Assembly: GCF_009856365.1 (NCBI RefSeq)
Contig: NZ_WMEX01000002.1
Span: forward strand, 434,001 to 498,000
From: Vreelandella halophila
GTDB taxonomy: Bacteria > Pseudomonadota > Gammaproteobacteria > Pseudomonadales > Oleiphilaceae
DNA length: 64,000 nt
Direction: 5' to 3'
In this document: positions 38,868 through 47,493 of the stretch, piece by piece
Position numbering within the stretch: position 1 is the stretch's first letter
How the letters are laid out: each line of letters opens with the position of its first letter
Notes under the pieces: model-generated
Database searches by the model: none
What the model was told of the DNA's origin: nothing
What the model saw: the letters and a program-made list of their open reading frames with translations, nothing else
Program-made: the position numbers and the translations under genes

Positions 38868-39713
38868 TTATAAAGCTTTTTTCAACTGCTCCGACAGCTC
38901 CGCCGAACGCGTCTTCGCCGCGTTGAACGCCTTTTTCACGATGTCCCTTATGCCGCCTTTCTCGAGGGCATCCACCGCCTGTTCCGTGGTACCACCGGGG
39001 GACATGACGTTACGCCGCAGCTGCTCCGGCGCCTCGTCGCCACGGGAGCACATCTCCGCCGCGCCCGCCATGGTCTGGATGGCGAGCTGGCGGGCGGTGT
39101 CCGGGTGGACGCCAGCGTCGATCGCCGCCGCCTCCATGGACTCCACCAGCAGATAGCAGTAGGCGGGCCCGCTGCCGGAGAGGGCGGTGACGGCGTGCAT
39201 CTCTTCTTCCCGCTCGAGCCAGACGGCGAGGCCGATACTGCTGAAGATATCCGTCACGGTGTCACGCTGTTCCCGGGATACGCCGTCCGTGGCATAGAGC
39301 GCGGTCGCGCCCTTGCCGACCAGTGACGGCGTGTTGGGCATGCAGCGGACCATGGGCACGTCACCGCCGAGCCAGTTGCCGATGGTTTCCGAATCCAGCC
39401 CGGCGGCGATGGATACAGCCAGGGGGCGGGTGTTCTGGACCACGCTGGCGATGTCCTGGCAGGCCTCCGCCATGATCTGGGGCTTCACCGCCAGGATCAG
39501 GATGTCCGCCTGGCTGGCGCAGTGGCGGTTGTCCGTGGTGGTATAGATACCGAAGTCGTCGCGCAGGCTCTGAAGGTGCTTGTCCTCCGGTGCGCTGGCC
39601 CAGATCCGCGAGGGGTCATAGCCGTTGGCGACCAGGCCGCCCAGGATGGCGCGGGCCATGTTACCGGCGCCGATGAACGAAATGGCGGGTTGCTGCGGAT
39701 CCTGTTGCATCAC
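38868..39713 (-). CDS. proC: Pyrroline-5-carboxylate reductase
   Basis: The 281-residue enzyme makes proline from pyrroline-5-carboxylate using NAD(P)H. It starts with the Rossmann motif ISFIGAGNMARAILGGL, has ILAVKPQIM and VRCMPNTPSLVGKGATALY, and carries the C-terminal ProC signature around MSPGGTTEQAVDALEKGG. ATG overlaps the stop of the upstream yggS by 4 bp, the conserved yggS-proC-yggT order. Confidence 0.95.
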   Translation of the reverse strand: MMQQDPQQPAISFIGAGNMARAILGGLVANGYDPSRIWASAPEDKHLQSLRDDFGIYTTTDNRHCASQADILILAVKPQIMAEACQDIASVVQNTRPLAVSIAAGLDSETIGNWLGGDVPMVRCMPNTPSLVGKGATALYATDGVSREQRDTVTDIFSSIGLAVWLEREEEMHAVTALSGSGPAYCYLLVESMEAAAIDAGVHPDTARQLAIQTMAGAAEMCSRGDEAPEQLRRNVMSPGGTTEQAVDALEKGGIRDIVKKAFNAAKTRSAELSEQLKKAL

Positions 39714-40414
39714 TGAGCCTCGTAGTCGCGGGGTCCGAAAAGGGCGGTGCCCAGGCGCACGATGGTCGCGCCCTCGGCGATGGCGGCCTCCAGGTCGCCG
39801 GACATGCCCATGGACAGAGTGTCCAGAACCCCATTATCCACGCCGCGCCTTACCTCAGCCAGCAAACCGGCCAGTTCACGGAAGCGCTCACGCTGCACCG
39901 CCGCCGGATTGGCCGGATCCGGAATCGCCATCAGCCCCCGCAACCGGCACCCTTCAAGCCCATTCAGCTCCTGCGCCAGCCCCGGAACCTCCTCCGGCCG
40001 AACCCCCGACTTCGTCGGCTCATCATCAATGTTCACCTGGATGCAGAGGTTCAGCGGCGCCATCCCCTCCGGGCGCTGCTCGCTCAGCCGCCGCGCCACC
40101 TTGGTGCGGTCAATGCTGTGCACCCAGCTGAAATGCTCCGCCACCGGCCGCGTCTTGTTCGACTGCAGCGGCCCGATGAAATGCCACTCCAGATCCGGCA
40201 GATCCGAAAGCGCCTCAATCTTGTCCAGCGCCTCCTGAATGTAGTTCTCCCCAAACGCCTTCTGCCCCGCCTCGGCGGCCTCCCGGAGCAGTTCCGCCGG
40301 CTTGGTCTTGGACACGGCCAGCAGCTGCACGCCTGCCGGATCCCTTTCAGCCTCCTCGGCTGCGGAACGGATGCGCGTGGCTGCCTTTTCGAGGTTCTCT
40401 GCTATGCTGATCAT
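39710..40414 (-). CDS. yggS: YggS/PLPBP pyridoxal phosphate homeostasis protein
   Basis: The 234-residue PLP-binding protein has the alanine-racemase-like barrel without decarboxylase or racemase activity. Lys36 in LLAVSKTKP holds PLP; FGENYIQEAL, WHFIGPLQSNK and GLMAIPDP are family motifs, and the C-terminus has LSMGMSGDLEAAIAEGATIVR. It buffers free PLP in the cell. It is coupled to proC and divergent from pilT. Confidence 0.94.
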   Translation of the reverse strand: MISIAENLEKAATRIRSAAEEAERDPAGVQLLAVSKTKPAELLREAAEAGQKAFGENYIQEALDKIEALSDLPDLEWHFIGPLQSNKTRPVAEHFSWVHSIDRTKVARRLSEQRPEGMAPLNLCIQVNIDDEPTKSGVRPEEVPGLAQELNGLEGCRLRGLMAIPDPANPAAVQRERFRELAGLLAEVRRGVDNGVLDTLSMGMSGDLEAAIAEGATIVRLGTALFGPRDYEAQ

Positions 40415-40675
40415 TGGCTCTGCCCGGGGGAATGTGACGGCTCATAAAGTAACGTCTGCCCCTGTAAAAACCAAGCTACGACCAGATTCAGATTGCCCTG
40501 ACCGCCGTGTATAAGGTCTGAAGCTGGGAGGTGGGGAGTGCTTTGCGGGAAGCTATGGAGCCATGGATGGCGGAATAGCAGCGTACAGGGATGTATTCAC
40601 AGCGATTCCCGCAAAGCACTCCCCACCTCCCAGCAGGCACGGAGTCAGAGGCTTCCAGAACGACCGAGGCTGTAC
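40415..40675. other. 261-bp divergent region between yggS and pilT
   Basis: No gene is seen here. Almost half the interval is copy 2 of the structured repeat. The bases next to yggS (about 40415-40520) are left for the yggS promoter. Since the repeat lies 41 bp before the pilT start, any pilT transcript initiated upstream of it would carry the hairpin in its leader. Confidence 0.65.
40523..40634 (+). repeat. Structured 112-bp repeat, copy 2, upstream of pilT
   Basis: Bases 40523-40551 and 40606-40634 form a perfect 29-bp inverted repeat around a 54-nt interior nearly identical to copy 1. The arms share the central GGGAGTGCT and GGGAA but differ elsewhere. Orientation relative to the downstream gene is the same as in copy 1. 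Confidence 0.92.
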
Positions 40676-41710
40676 ATGGATATAACCGAACTGCTTGCGT
40701 TCTCCGCCAAACAGGGCGCATCCGACCTCCACCTCTCCGCCGGCCTGCCCCCCATGATCCGGGTGGACGGCGACGTCCGGCGAATCAACCTGCCGCCCAT
40801 GGAGCACAAGGAAGTGCACCGGCTGATCTACGACATCATGAACGACAAGCAGCGCAAGGACTACGAAGAGTTCCTCGAGACCGACTTCTCCTTCGAGGTC
40901 CCCGGTGTCGCCCGCTTCCGTGTCAACGTCTTCAACCAGAACCGCGGCGCCGGCGCCGTCTTCCGGACCATCCCCTCCAAGGTCCTGACCATGGAAGACC
41001 TCGGCATGGGCCAGGTGTTCAAGGACATCTCCTCCAACCCGCGCGGCCTGGTGCTGGTCACCGGCCCCACCGGTTCGGGTAAGTCCACCACGCTGGCCGC
41101 GATGATCGACTACATCAACGAAACCCGGTACGACCACATCCTCACCATTGAGGACCCGATCGAGTTCGTGCACGACTCCAAGAAGTGCCTGATGAACCAG
41201 CGGGAAGTCCACCGCGACACACTCGGTTTCAACGAATCCCTGCGTTCCGCGCTGCGTGAGGACCCCGACATCATCCTGGTCGGCGAGCTGCGGGACCTCG
41301 AGACCATCCGTCTGGCCCTGACCGCGGCTGAGACCGGCCACCTGGTATTCGGCACCCTGCACACCACCTCCGCCGCCAAGACCATCGACCGCGTAGTGGA
41401 CGTATTCCCGGCTGAGGAAAAGGCCATGGTACGCTCGATGCTGTCGGAATCCCTGCAGGCGGTGGTCTCCCAGGCACTGCTGAAGAAAAACGGTGGCGGC
41501 CGGGTTGCCGCGCACGAGATCATGATCGGCAACTCGGCCATCCGGAACCTGATCCGCGAGGACAAGGTGGCGCAGATGTACTCCGCCATCCAGACGGGCG
41601 GTCAGCTGGGCATGCAGACCCTGGACCAGCACCTGCAGAACCTGCTGCAGAAGGGCACCATCTCCCGCGAGGAGGCCCAGGCCAAGGCCAAGATGCCGGA
41701 CAATTTCTGA
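40676..41710 (+). CDS. pilT: Type IV pilus retraction ATPase PilT
   Basis: The 344-residue hexameric ATPase powers pilus retraction. The start is ATG 40676 (MDITELLAFSAKQGASDLHL) with GAGG upstream; the longer frame runs through the repeat element. The N-terminal PAS-like domain is followed by Walker A GPTGSGKST near residues 129-137, the Asp box TIEDPIEFVH, Walker B IILVGELRD and the PilT-specific AIRNLIRE motif. pilU follows after 21 bp. Confidence 0.95.
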   Translation: MDITELLAFSAKQGASDLHLSAGLPPMIRVDGDVRRINLPPMEHKEVHRLIYDIMNDKQRKDYEEFLETDFSFEVPGVARFRVNVFNQNRGAGAVFRTIPSKVLTMEDLGMGQVFKDISSNPRGLVLVTGPTGSGKSTTLAAMIDYINETRYDHILTIEDPIEFVHDSKKCLMNQREVHRDTLGFNESLRSALREDPDIILVGELRDLETIRLALTAAETGHLVFGTLHTTSAAKTIDRVVDVFPAEEKAMVRSMLSESLQAVVSQALLKKNGGGRVAAHEIMIGNSAIRNLIREDKVAQMYSAIQTGGQLGMQTLDQHLQNLLQKGTISREEAQAKAKMPDNF

Positions 41711-41731
41711 TAAGGGGCGGGGAATACGGTC

Positions 41732-42856
41732 ATGGAACTCGAAAAGCTGCTCAAGGTTGTAGTCGATAAAAACGGCTCCGACCTGTTCATCACCACCGGT
41801 GTGCCGCCGAGCGTCAAGATCAACGGGCGCATCGTGCCGGTCACCAAGGAACCACTGACGCCGGAGAAAACCCGGGAGCTGGTGTACGGCTCAATGACGG
41901 ACAAGCAGGCGCGGGAGTTCGACGAGAACAACGAATGCAACTACGCGCTCAGTGCCCGGGGTATCGGGCGCTTCCGTGTCAGCGCCTTCTTCCAGCGCAA
42001 CCTGTGCGGCATGGTTCTGCGCCGGATCGAGACCGAGATTCCACAGCTGGACGACCTGGGCCTGCCCGACATCATCAGTGAGCTGGCCATGACCAAGCGG
42101 GGCCTCATCATCTTCGTGGGTGCCACCGGTACGGGTAAGTCCACCTCGCTGGCGGCGATGCTCGGCTACCGCAACCAGAACAGCCGCGGGCACATTGTCT
42201 CGGTGGAAGACCCCATCGAGTTCATCCACCAGCACCGCGGGTGTATTGTCACCCAACGCGAGGTGGGGGTGGATACGGACTCGTTCGAGACCGCGCTCAA
42301 GAACACCCTGCGCCAGGCGCCGGACGTCATCCTCATTGGCGAGGTGCGTACCGCCAAGACCATGGAATACGCCGTCACATTCGCCGAGACCGGCCACCTG
42401 TGCCTGGCCACCCTGCACGCCAACAACGCCAACCAGGCGCTGGACCGGATCATCAACTTCTTCAACCCGGAAGTGCACAACCAGATCTGGATGGACCTGT
42501 CGCTCAACCTCAAGGCCATCGTGGCCCAGCAGCTCATCCCCACGCCGGACGGCAACGGCCGGGTCGCGGCGATCGAGGTGCTGATCAATACACCGCTGGC
42601 CCAGGACATGATCCGCAAGGGCGAGGTGGACAAGCTCAAGGACCTGATGACCAAATCCGGCGAGGCGGGCATGCAGACCTTCGATCAGGCGCTGTACCAC
42701 CACTACGCCGACGGCCGGATCACCTACAAGGATGCCCTGGCCCATGCGGACTCGGCCAATGACCTGCGCCTGATGATCAAGCTCGGGGCCGATGCGGCCA
42801 CGGCAGACGAATTGTCCAGCTCGGTGGACAAGCTCTCCATCCAGGACGATGGGTAA
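41732..42856 (+). CDS. pilU: PilT-dependent retraction ATPase PilU
   Basis: The 374-residue paralogue of PilT has Walker A GATGTGKSTSLAA, the Asp box SVEDPIEFIHQH, Walker B VILIGEVRT and a longer acidic C-terminus, as in PilU of Pseudomonas and Vibrio. PilU assists PilT in retraction under load. The last 8 bp overlap the start of the BtuC-like gene, so pilTU and the cobalamin genes could share a transcript. Confidence 0.93.
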   Translation: MELEKLLKVVVDKNGSDLFITTGVPPSVKINGRIVPVTKEPLTPEKTRELVYGSMTDKQAREFDENNECNYALSARGIGRFRVSAFFQRNLCGMVLRRIETEIPQLDDLGLPDIISELAMTKRGLIIFVGATGTGKSTSLAAMLGYRNQNSRGHIVSVEDPIEFIHQHRGCIVTQREVGVDTDSFETALKNTLRQAPDVILIGEVRTAKTMEYAVTFAETGHLCLATLHANNANQALDRIINFFNPEVHNQIWMDLSLNLKAIVAQQLIPTPDGNGRVAAIEVLINTPLAQDMIRKGEVDKLKDLMTKSGEAGMQTFDQALYHHYADGRITYKDALAHADSANDLRLMIKLGADAATADELSSSVDKLSIQDDG

Positions 42857-43676
42857 CGCCCTGCTGGCGGAGCTGCTGACCGGGTTTGCCGTTGGGGGCA
42901 TGCTGGCCATGGCGGGTGTGCTCATGCAGGTGCTGCTGCGCACGCCCCTGGCGGAGCCCTATGTGCTCGGTGTTTCCGGCGGGGCCGCCAGTGCCGGTCT
43001 GGTCTGCATGCTGCTCGGGCTGGGCGGCTGGTGGATCTCCGGTTCCGCGTTGGTGACGAGCCTCTTCTCCCTGGCAGTGGTGTTTCTGGTCGGCGGCGGT
43101 GATGCCCGGGTGCCCCGGGAACGGCTGCTGCTGACCGGGGTCGTGATGGCCGCTGGCTGGAGCACCGTTATCAGCTTCCTGCTGGCGATGGAATCCAGCG
43201 CCTCCGTGCACGACATGCTCTACTGGTTGATGGGCGACCTGACCCGTTCCATCTCCCCCTGGTGGGGCCTGGTCGCCCTGGCGCTGGCACTGGTGGCCGG
43301 CTGGGTCATGGCACCGGCACTGGATCTGCTGGTGCGTGGCGATGAACAGGCTGCGGTGCTGGGCGTGGAGGTGCACCGGGTGCGCCTGGTGTGCTATGTC
43401 CTGGCGGCGGTACTGACAGCCCTGGCGGTGACGCTGGCCGGGCCCATCGGTTTCGTCGGTCTGGTGGTGCCGCACCTGGTCCGGCTCCGTGTCGGCGCGC
43501 GCCACCGCATACTGCTGCCGTTCTCGGTTCTGGTGGGCGGTATCTATCTGACGGGCCTCAATGCGATCGCCGGTCTGCCGCTGATCCCGGGGTCGATTCC
43601 GGTTGGCATTCTCTCGGCGATCGTGGGCATTCCCGTATTTCTCTACATGCTGCAGCGCACAAGGATCGGTGGCTGA
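42849..43676 (+). CDS. Short FecCD/BtuC-type ABC permease (N-terminus missing relative to family)
   Basis: The 275-residue inner-membrane protein belongs to the FecCD family of cobalamin and siderophore permeases. Conserved PLAEPYVLGVSGGAA, LLTGVVMAAGW, YWLMGDL and GPIGFVGLVVPHLVRL are all present. It begins at about the helix that contains GGMLAMAGVLMQ, so the first membrane helix and the usual lRaPR segment are absent. The paralogue at 60156 has about 68 more residues before this point. The upstream in-frame sequence is polar pilU DNA and offers no replacement. An ATPase gene is coupled, but there is no binding protein. It may be reduced or non-functional. Confidence 0.82.
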   Translation: MGNALLAELLTGFAVGGMLAMAGVLMQVLLRTPLAEPYVLGVSGGAASAGLVCMLLGLGGWWISGSALVTSLFSLAVVFLVGGGDARVPRERLLLTGVVMAAGWSTVISFLLAMESSASVHDMLYWLMGDLTRSISPWWGLVALALALVAGWVMAPALDLLVRGDEQAAVLGVEVHRVRLVCYVLAAVLTALAVTLAGPIGFVGLVVPHLVRLRVGARHRILLPFSVLVGGIYLTGLNAIAGLPLIPGSIPVGILSAIVGIPVFLYMLQRTRIGG

Positions 43677-44461
43677 TGGCATCACTGCAGCTGGATGGGC
43701 TTGTGTTCGGGCATCGCGGCCAGGCGCTCACCAGGCCGGTGACGGTGGAGGCCCGATCCGGGGAATTCTGGGCCGTCCTGGGCGAGAACGGCTCCGGTAA
43801 GAGCACGCTTATGGCCACCCTGGCGGGGCTTGTGCCGCCGCTGGCAGGACAGGTTGCTGTCGACGGCGTGAACCTCCGGCGCATGCCGCGCAAGGTCCTG
43901 GCCCGCCGGCTCGGTCTGCTCCTCCAGCACCAGGACGTGGCTTTTCCCTATTCCGTGCGCGAGACGGTCAGTGCCGGGCGCTATGCCCACAGGCCGCCGT
44001 GGCGGCCGCTGCGCCGGGAGGATCACGCCGCGGTTGAACGCGCCCTGGAGGAGACCGGCCTGCTGGAGCTCGCCGAGCTTCGGGCGGACCAGGTCTCCGG
44101 CGGCGAGCAACGCCGCGTGGCCATTGCCACCCTTCTGGCACAGGAGCCCGGCGCCCTGCTTCTGGATGAGCCCGTCAACCACCTGGACGTGCGCCACGAG
44201 GTGGCCCTGATGGACCGCTTCCGGGACTATGCGGACGACGGGCGGCTGATCATGGTCTCGCTGCACGATGTGAATCTTGCCAGCCAGTACGCGGACCGCC
44301 TGCTGATGCTGTACGCTGACGGCACCTGGGAGGCCGGTAATACGGCGGAACTGCTGACCGAGGACCGGCTGGAACACCTCTACGGGGTTCCCCTGAAGGA
44401 AGTGGGCTCGGACGAGACGCCCTTCTGGGTGCCACTGGGCCACCGCAAACGGAGCCGATGA
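43676..44461 (+). CDS. ABC transporter ATPase, FecE/BtuD type
   Basis: The 261-residue protein has Walker A GENGSGKSTL, the Q-loop LLLQHQD, the signature VSGGEQRRVAIA, Walker B ALLLDEPVNHLD and the switch His in VSLHDVNL. It is 1 bp overlapped with the short permease stop (TGATG) and 4 bp with cobU, so it is translated in the same chain. It should energise the permease beside it or share with the second BtuC. The start at ATG 43676 is clear. Confidence 0.9.
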   Translation: MASLQLDGLVFGHRGQALTRPVTVEARSGEFWAVLGENGSGKSTLMATLAGLVPPLAGQVAVDGVNLRRMPRKVLARRLGLLLQHQDVAFPYSVRETVSAGRYAHRPPWRPLRREDHAAVERALEETGLLELAELRADQVSGGEQRRVAIATLLAQEPGALLLDEPVNHLDVRHEVALMDRFRDYADDGRLIMVSLHDVNLASQYADRLLMLYADGTWEAGNTAELLTEDRLEHLYGVPLKEVGSDETPFWVPLGHRKRSR

Positions 44462-45003
44462 TGAGCAACCGGACACTGATCCTGGGCGGTATCCGCTCAG
44501 GCAAGAGCGCCCTGGCCGAAGCCGAGGCGGCTGCCTGCGGCCGGCCTGTGGTGTACGTGGCCACAGCCACTGCTGATGACGGCGAAATGGTCGACCGGAT
44601 CGCCCGTCACCAGCAGAGGCGGCCGGATGACTGGGGGCTGGATGAGGAGCCGGTGGCGTTGGGCGGCGTCCTGGCAAGACACCGGGAAGAAGCACCCTGC
44701 CTGCTGATTGACTGCATGAGTCTCTGGCTGGGCAACCTTCTGGGAGAAGAGGAGGGCGCGCTGGAACGCGAGCGCGAGGCCTTTCTGGCCCAGCTGGAAC
44801 GCTACCCCGGGCCGCTGGTGATCGTCAGCAACGAGGTGGGGCTGGGCGTGATCGGCATGGACGCACTGACCCGCCGCTTCTGCGATGAAATGGGCTGGCT
44901 CAACCAGGCGCTGGCCCAGCGCTGCGATCAGGTGGTGCTGTCGGTGGCCGGGCTGCCCCAGGTTCTCAAGGGTTCCCCGGCTGGTGGGCAATCAGGCAGC
45001 TGA
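44458..45003 (+). CDS. cobU: Adenosylcobinamide kinase/guanylyltransferase
   Basis: The 181-residue enzyme phosphorylates adenosylcobinamide and adds GMP to give adenosylcobinamide-GDP, activating the lower-ligand arm. It has the P-loop LILGGIRSGKSALAE, VVYVATATADDGEM, the His-containing RIARHQQRRP and SNEVGLGVI, as in CobU/CobP. The gene is convergent with cobC and shares its last 38 bp with the end of that gene. Confidence 0.94.
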   Translation: MMSNRTLILGGIRSGKSALAEAEAAACGRPVVYVATATADDGEMVDRIARHQQRRPDDWGLDEEPVALGGVLARHREEAPCLLIDCMSLWLGNLLGEEEGALEREREAFLAQLERYPGPLVIVSNEVGLGVIGMDALTRRFCDEMGWLNQALAQRCDQVVLSVAGLPQVLKGSPAGGQSGS

Positions 45004-45598
45004 GCCACTCGCTGGTTTCTGCGATCCGGTCCATCCGGATCCGGCTGCGGCAGGCAAAGGGCACGGACACGGCACCCATGGCATGCTCCAGCGGCGTTGC
45101 CATGACCATCCCCAGGATCATGCGGATAACCCCGCCATGGCACACCAGCAGTGTACGCTGACCCTCCAGCTGTTCCCGCCAGTGCATCATGGCGCCCTCA
45201 ACCCGCCGGTAGAAAACGCCGATGTTCTCACCCCCCGGCGGAGGGCAGTGGACCGGATCCCGCCAGAACGCCTGCAACGCTTCCGGGGTCTCCCGGGCGA
45301 TCGCCTCCGGCGAGTGCCCGTCCCAGTCACCAAAGCTCATCTCGCGCAGGTCCGGCTCCTCCAGCAGGGGCAGGCCCCGGGCCTCGGCCACCGAGGCGGC
45401 AAAATCGGCACAGCGTTTCAGGGGTGAGGTCAGAACCGCATCCCATTGATCCGACTCAAAAACCTGCGCCTGCATCTGCTGCCAGCCCTGGTCACTCAGC
45501 GGGTCATCGATCAGGCCGCGGTACTTGCGGCCGCCTTCCGGCTCGCCATGGCGGATCAGGTCGAAAAAGGTGCCCGGTTGCTCGGCGCTGTCAGCCAT
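44966..45598 (-). CDS. cobC: Alpha-ribazole phosphatase-type histidine phosphatase
   Basis: The 210-residue phosphoglycerate-mutase-fold enzyme has the catalytic [10 protein letters not shown] and a second histidine in [29 protein letters not shown] and [12 protein letters not shown] match CobC, which removes the phosphate from alpha-ribazole phosphate or the last phosphate of cobalamin. Position between cobU and cobT supports the choice over a general phosphatase. It starts within the last bases of cobT. Confidence 0.87.
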   Translation of the reverse strand: MADSAEQPGTFFDLIRHGEPEGGRKYRGLIDDPLSDQGWQQMQAQVFESDQWDAVLTSPLKRCADFAASVAEARGLPLLEEPDLREMSFGDWDGHSPEAIARETPEALQAFWRDPVHCPPPGGENIGVFYRRVEGAMMHWREQLEGQRTLLVCHGGVIRMILGMVMATPLEHAMGAVSVPFACRSRIRMDRIAETSEWLSCLIAHQPGNP

Positions 45599-46640
45599 CG
45601 CTTACTCCCGCTTCCGTGAAGGTTGCCATCTCATTGTGGAGCGCACAGGCAGAGCGTAGCACTGGAACGGCCACGGCGGCACCGCTGCCTTCGCCCAGGC
45701 GCATGTCCAGGTCCAGAACCGGCGTGGCCCCCATGGCGTCAAGCAGGTAGCGGTGACCGGACTCACGTGACTGGTGGGAGAAATGCAGCCAGGTCATCAG
45801 GTTCGGGCTCAGGTGCGTTGCGGCCAGGGCGGCCGCGGTAACGATGAAGCCATCCACCAGGACCGGGATCCCCCGGTGGGCCGCACCGATCATGGCGCCG
45901 GCAAGCGCGGCGATCTCAAAGCCGCCGAGCGAGGCGAGGGCATTGAACGGGTCCGTGTCGCTGCCGTGGCGCTGCAGGGCCGCCCGGATGCGGCGGGCCT
46001 TGCGGGCCACGCCAACCTCATCCAGCCCGGTTCCCGGGCCGACGAGCTCCTCCACACGGGCCCCGAGCAGCAGGCTGGCCAGAGCGGAGGCACTGGTGGT
46101 GTTGCCGATGCCCATGTCACCGCCGATGAACAGTTCCGCCCCAGCTTCGGAGGCGCGTGCCGCCGAGCGGTCGCCAGCCTCCAGGGCCTGTTCCAGCTGC
46201 TCCGCCGTCATGGCGGGTTCCTTCATGAGATTGCCGGTGCCTGCCGCAATCCATTCGTCCGTCACGCCCCGATCGTCCGGCAGCGGGTGGGCCACGCCCA
46301 GATTGACCACCTCCAGTGAGGCGCCCAGCTGGCGGGCCAGAACGCTGATGGCCGCGCCGCCGGCGGCAAAGTTGGCCACCATCTGGGCCGTCACTTCCTG
46401 GGGAAAGGCCGAGACCCCGTCGGCCGCAATGCCATGGTCCGCGGCGAAAACCGCCACATGCACCCGGTCCACGGCCGGGCGGTCGCGGTGCTGCTGGGCA
46501 CAGAGGTGGCAGGCCAGTGCTTCCAGCTGCCCGAGTGAGCCCGGTGGCTTGGTCAGCTGCTGCTGGCGGGCCAGGGCCCGGTCATAGTGGGCGCGGGAAG
46601 GTTGCGGAAGGGGCAGCTGCCAGAAGGGGTCGGTCATCAT
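45591..46640 (-). CDS. cobT: Nicotinate-nucleotide-dimethylbenzimidazole phosphoribosyltransferase
   Basis: The 349-residue enzyme makes alpha-ribazole phosphate from the lower-ligand base. Family motifs are [39 protein letters not shown] (given in part), [16 protein letters not shown] and the C-terminal [13 protein letters not shown] with the catalytic Glu. It is divergent from azlC over 130 bp. This CobT is the transferase, not the CobT chaperone of the aerobic CobNST chelatase. Confidence 0.95.
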   Translation of the reverse strand: MMTDPFWQLPLPQPSRAHYDRALARQQQLTKPPGSLGQLEALACHLCAQQHRDRPAVDRVHVAVFAADHGIAADGVSAFPQEVTAQMVANFAAGGAAISVLARQLGASLEVVNLGVAHPLPDDRGVTDEWIAAGTGNLMKEPAMTAEQLEQALEAGDRSAARASEAGAELFIGGDMGIGNTTSASALASLLLGARVEELVGPGTGLDEVGVARKARRIRAALQRHGSDTDPFNALASLGGFEIAALAGAMIGAAHRGIPVLVDGFIVTAAALAATHLSPNLMTWLHFSHQSRESGHRYLLDAMGATPVLDLDMRLGEGSGAAVAVPVLRSACALHNEMATFTEAGVSDG

Positions 46641-46706
46641 TCAGTATCGCATTGCTGAAATGGGTGCACCTTACTCCGAAGACTGCGGGAGTGCCAGGGT
46701 GGCGCC

Positions 46707-46735
46707 TTTACCGGGCACTGTCCGGGCTATAGAAT
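46707..46735 (+). promoter_or_regulatory. Candidate sigma70 promoter of azlC-azlD-cbiB-cobD
   Basis: TTTACC (46707-46712) and TAGAAT (46730-46735) are separated by 17 bp, with a start expected near 46742, about 30 bp before the azlC ATG. The interval is too short for a cobalamin riboswitch, and none is seen. Confidence 0.55.
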
Positions 46736-46770
46736 CCCCGTTCGATCCATCCGATTGCCCGGGACACCTC

Positions 46771-47493
46771 ATGGCCACTGACGCGAAGACGGACACCTAT
46801 CGGCTCAACCCCGATCAGGTGAAAGCCGAGTTCTTCCAGTTATTGCCCATTGCGGTTTTCGTAACCGTATTCGGTATCGCGTTCGGTCTGGCGGCCGGGC
46901 AGGCGGGGCTGCTGCCGTGGCAGGCGGGCCTGATGAGTGTCACCGTCTTCGCCGGTGCCGCCCAGTTCGCGGCTTTGGGGCTCTGGGGGCAGGAGGTCTC
47001 GCTGATCCCCCTGGTCGCCATAGTGCTGGCGATCAACTCCCGTCACATCCTCATGGGCGCCTCGCTCTACCCCGTGCTCCGCAAGCTCCCGCCGGCGCGG
47101 CGTTACGGCATACTGCTGGTGCTGACCGACGCCAACTGGGCGCGCTCCTTCCAGCAGTATCAGGCCGGGCGCGAGAATCTGGAAGCCATCCTCGGTGGTG
47201 GTCTGGTGCTTTGGATGGCCTGGGTGGCGGGTACCCTCTTCGGTGGCTATTTCGGCGGGCTTGTTCAGAACCCGGAAGCCTTCGGGCTGGATATGGTGCT
47301 GGGATGTTTCCTGTTGACCATGGCACTGGGCGGGCCGAAATCACGGCGGATTCTGGTGGCATGGACGGTGGCGGGCATCTCGGCGGTGCTCGCCTGGCGA
47401 TGGCTGCCGCCGCACACCCATGTGATCGTGGGCGCGCTGGCCGGCGGCGTTGTGGGTCTCTTCTGGCTGGAGCCGCATCATGACCAGTATTGA
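46771..47493 (+). CDS. azlC: AzlC family branched-chain amino acid exporter subunit
   Basis: The 240-residue membrane protein has about six helices and the AzlC motifs ALGLWGQ, INSRHILMGASL and TDANWA. Known AzlCD pairs export branched-chain amino acids or analogues. The start is ATG 46771 (MATDAKTD); the upstream extension overlaps the promoter. azlD starts inside its 3' end. The pair lies in the middle of a B12 cluster, divergent from cobT and coupled to cbiB. Confidence 0.9.
   Translation: MATDAKTDTYRLNPDQVKAEFFQLLPIAVFVTVFGIAFGLAAGQAGLLPWQAGLMSVTVFAGAAQFAALGLWGQEVSLIPLVAIVLAINSRHILMGASLYPVLRKLPPARRYGILLVLTDANWARSFQQYQAGRENLEAILGGGLVLWMAWVAGTLFGGYFGGLVQNPEAFGLDMVLGCFLLTMALGGPKSRRILVAWTVAGISAVLAWRWLPPHTHVIVGALAGGVVGLFWLEPHHDQY

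Noticed and set aside
38640-38873. Short open frames across the structured repeat
   Set aside because: They are translated repeat and appear in both copies and several frames, lack ribosome-binding sites, and are explained by the palindrome.
40538-40675. N-terminal extension of PilT
   Set aside because: The extension is translated repeat sequence; PilT family alignment begins at MDITELL.
45591-46640. CobT as the AAA+ partner of CobN
   Set aside because: The protein is the phosphoribosyltransferase CobT, a different family that shares the name.
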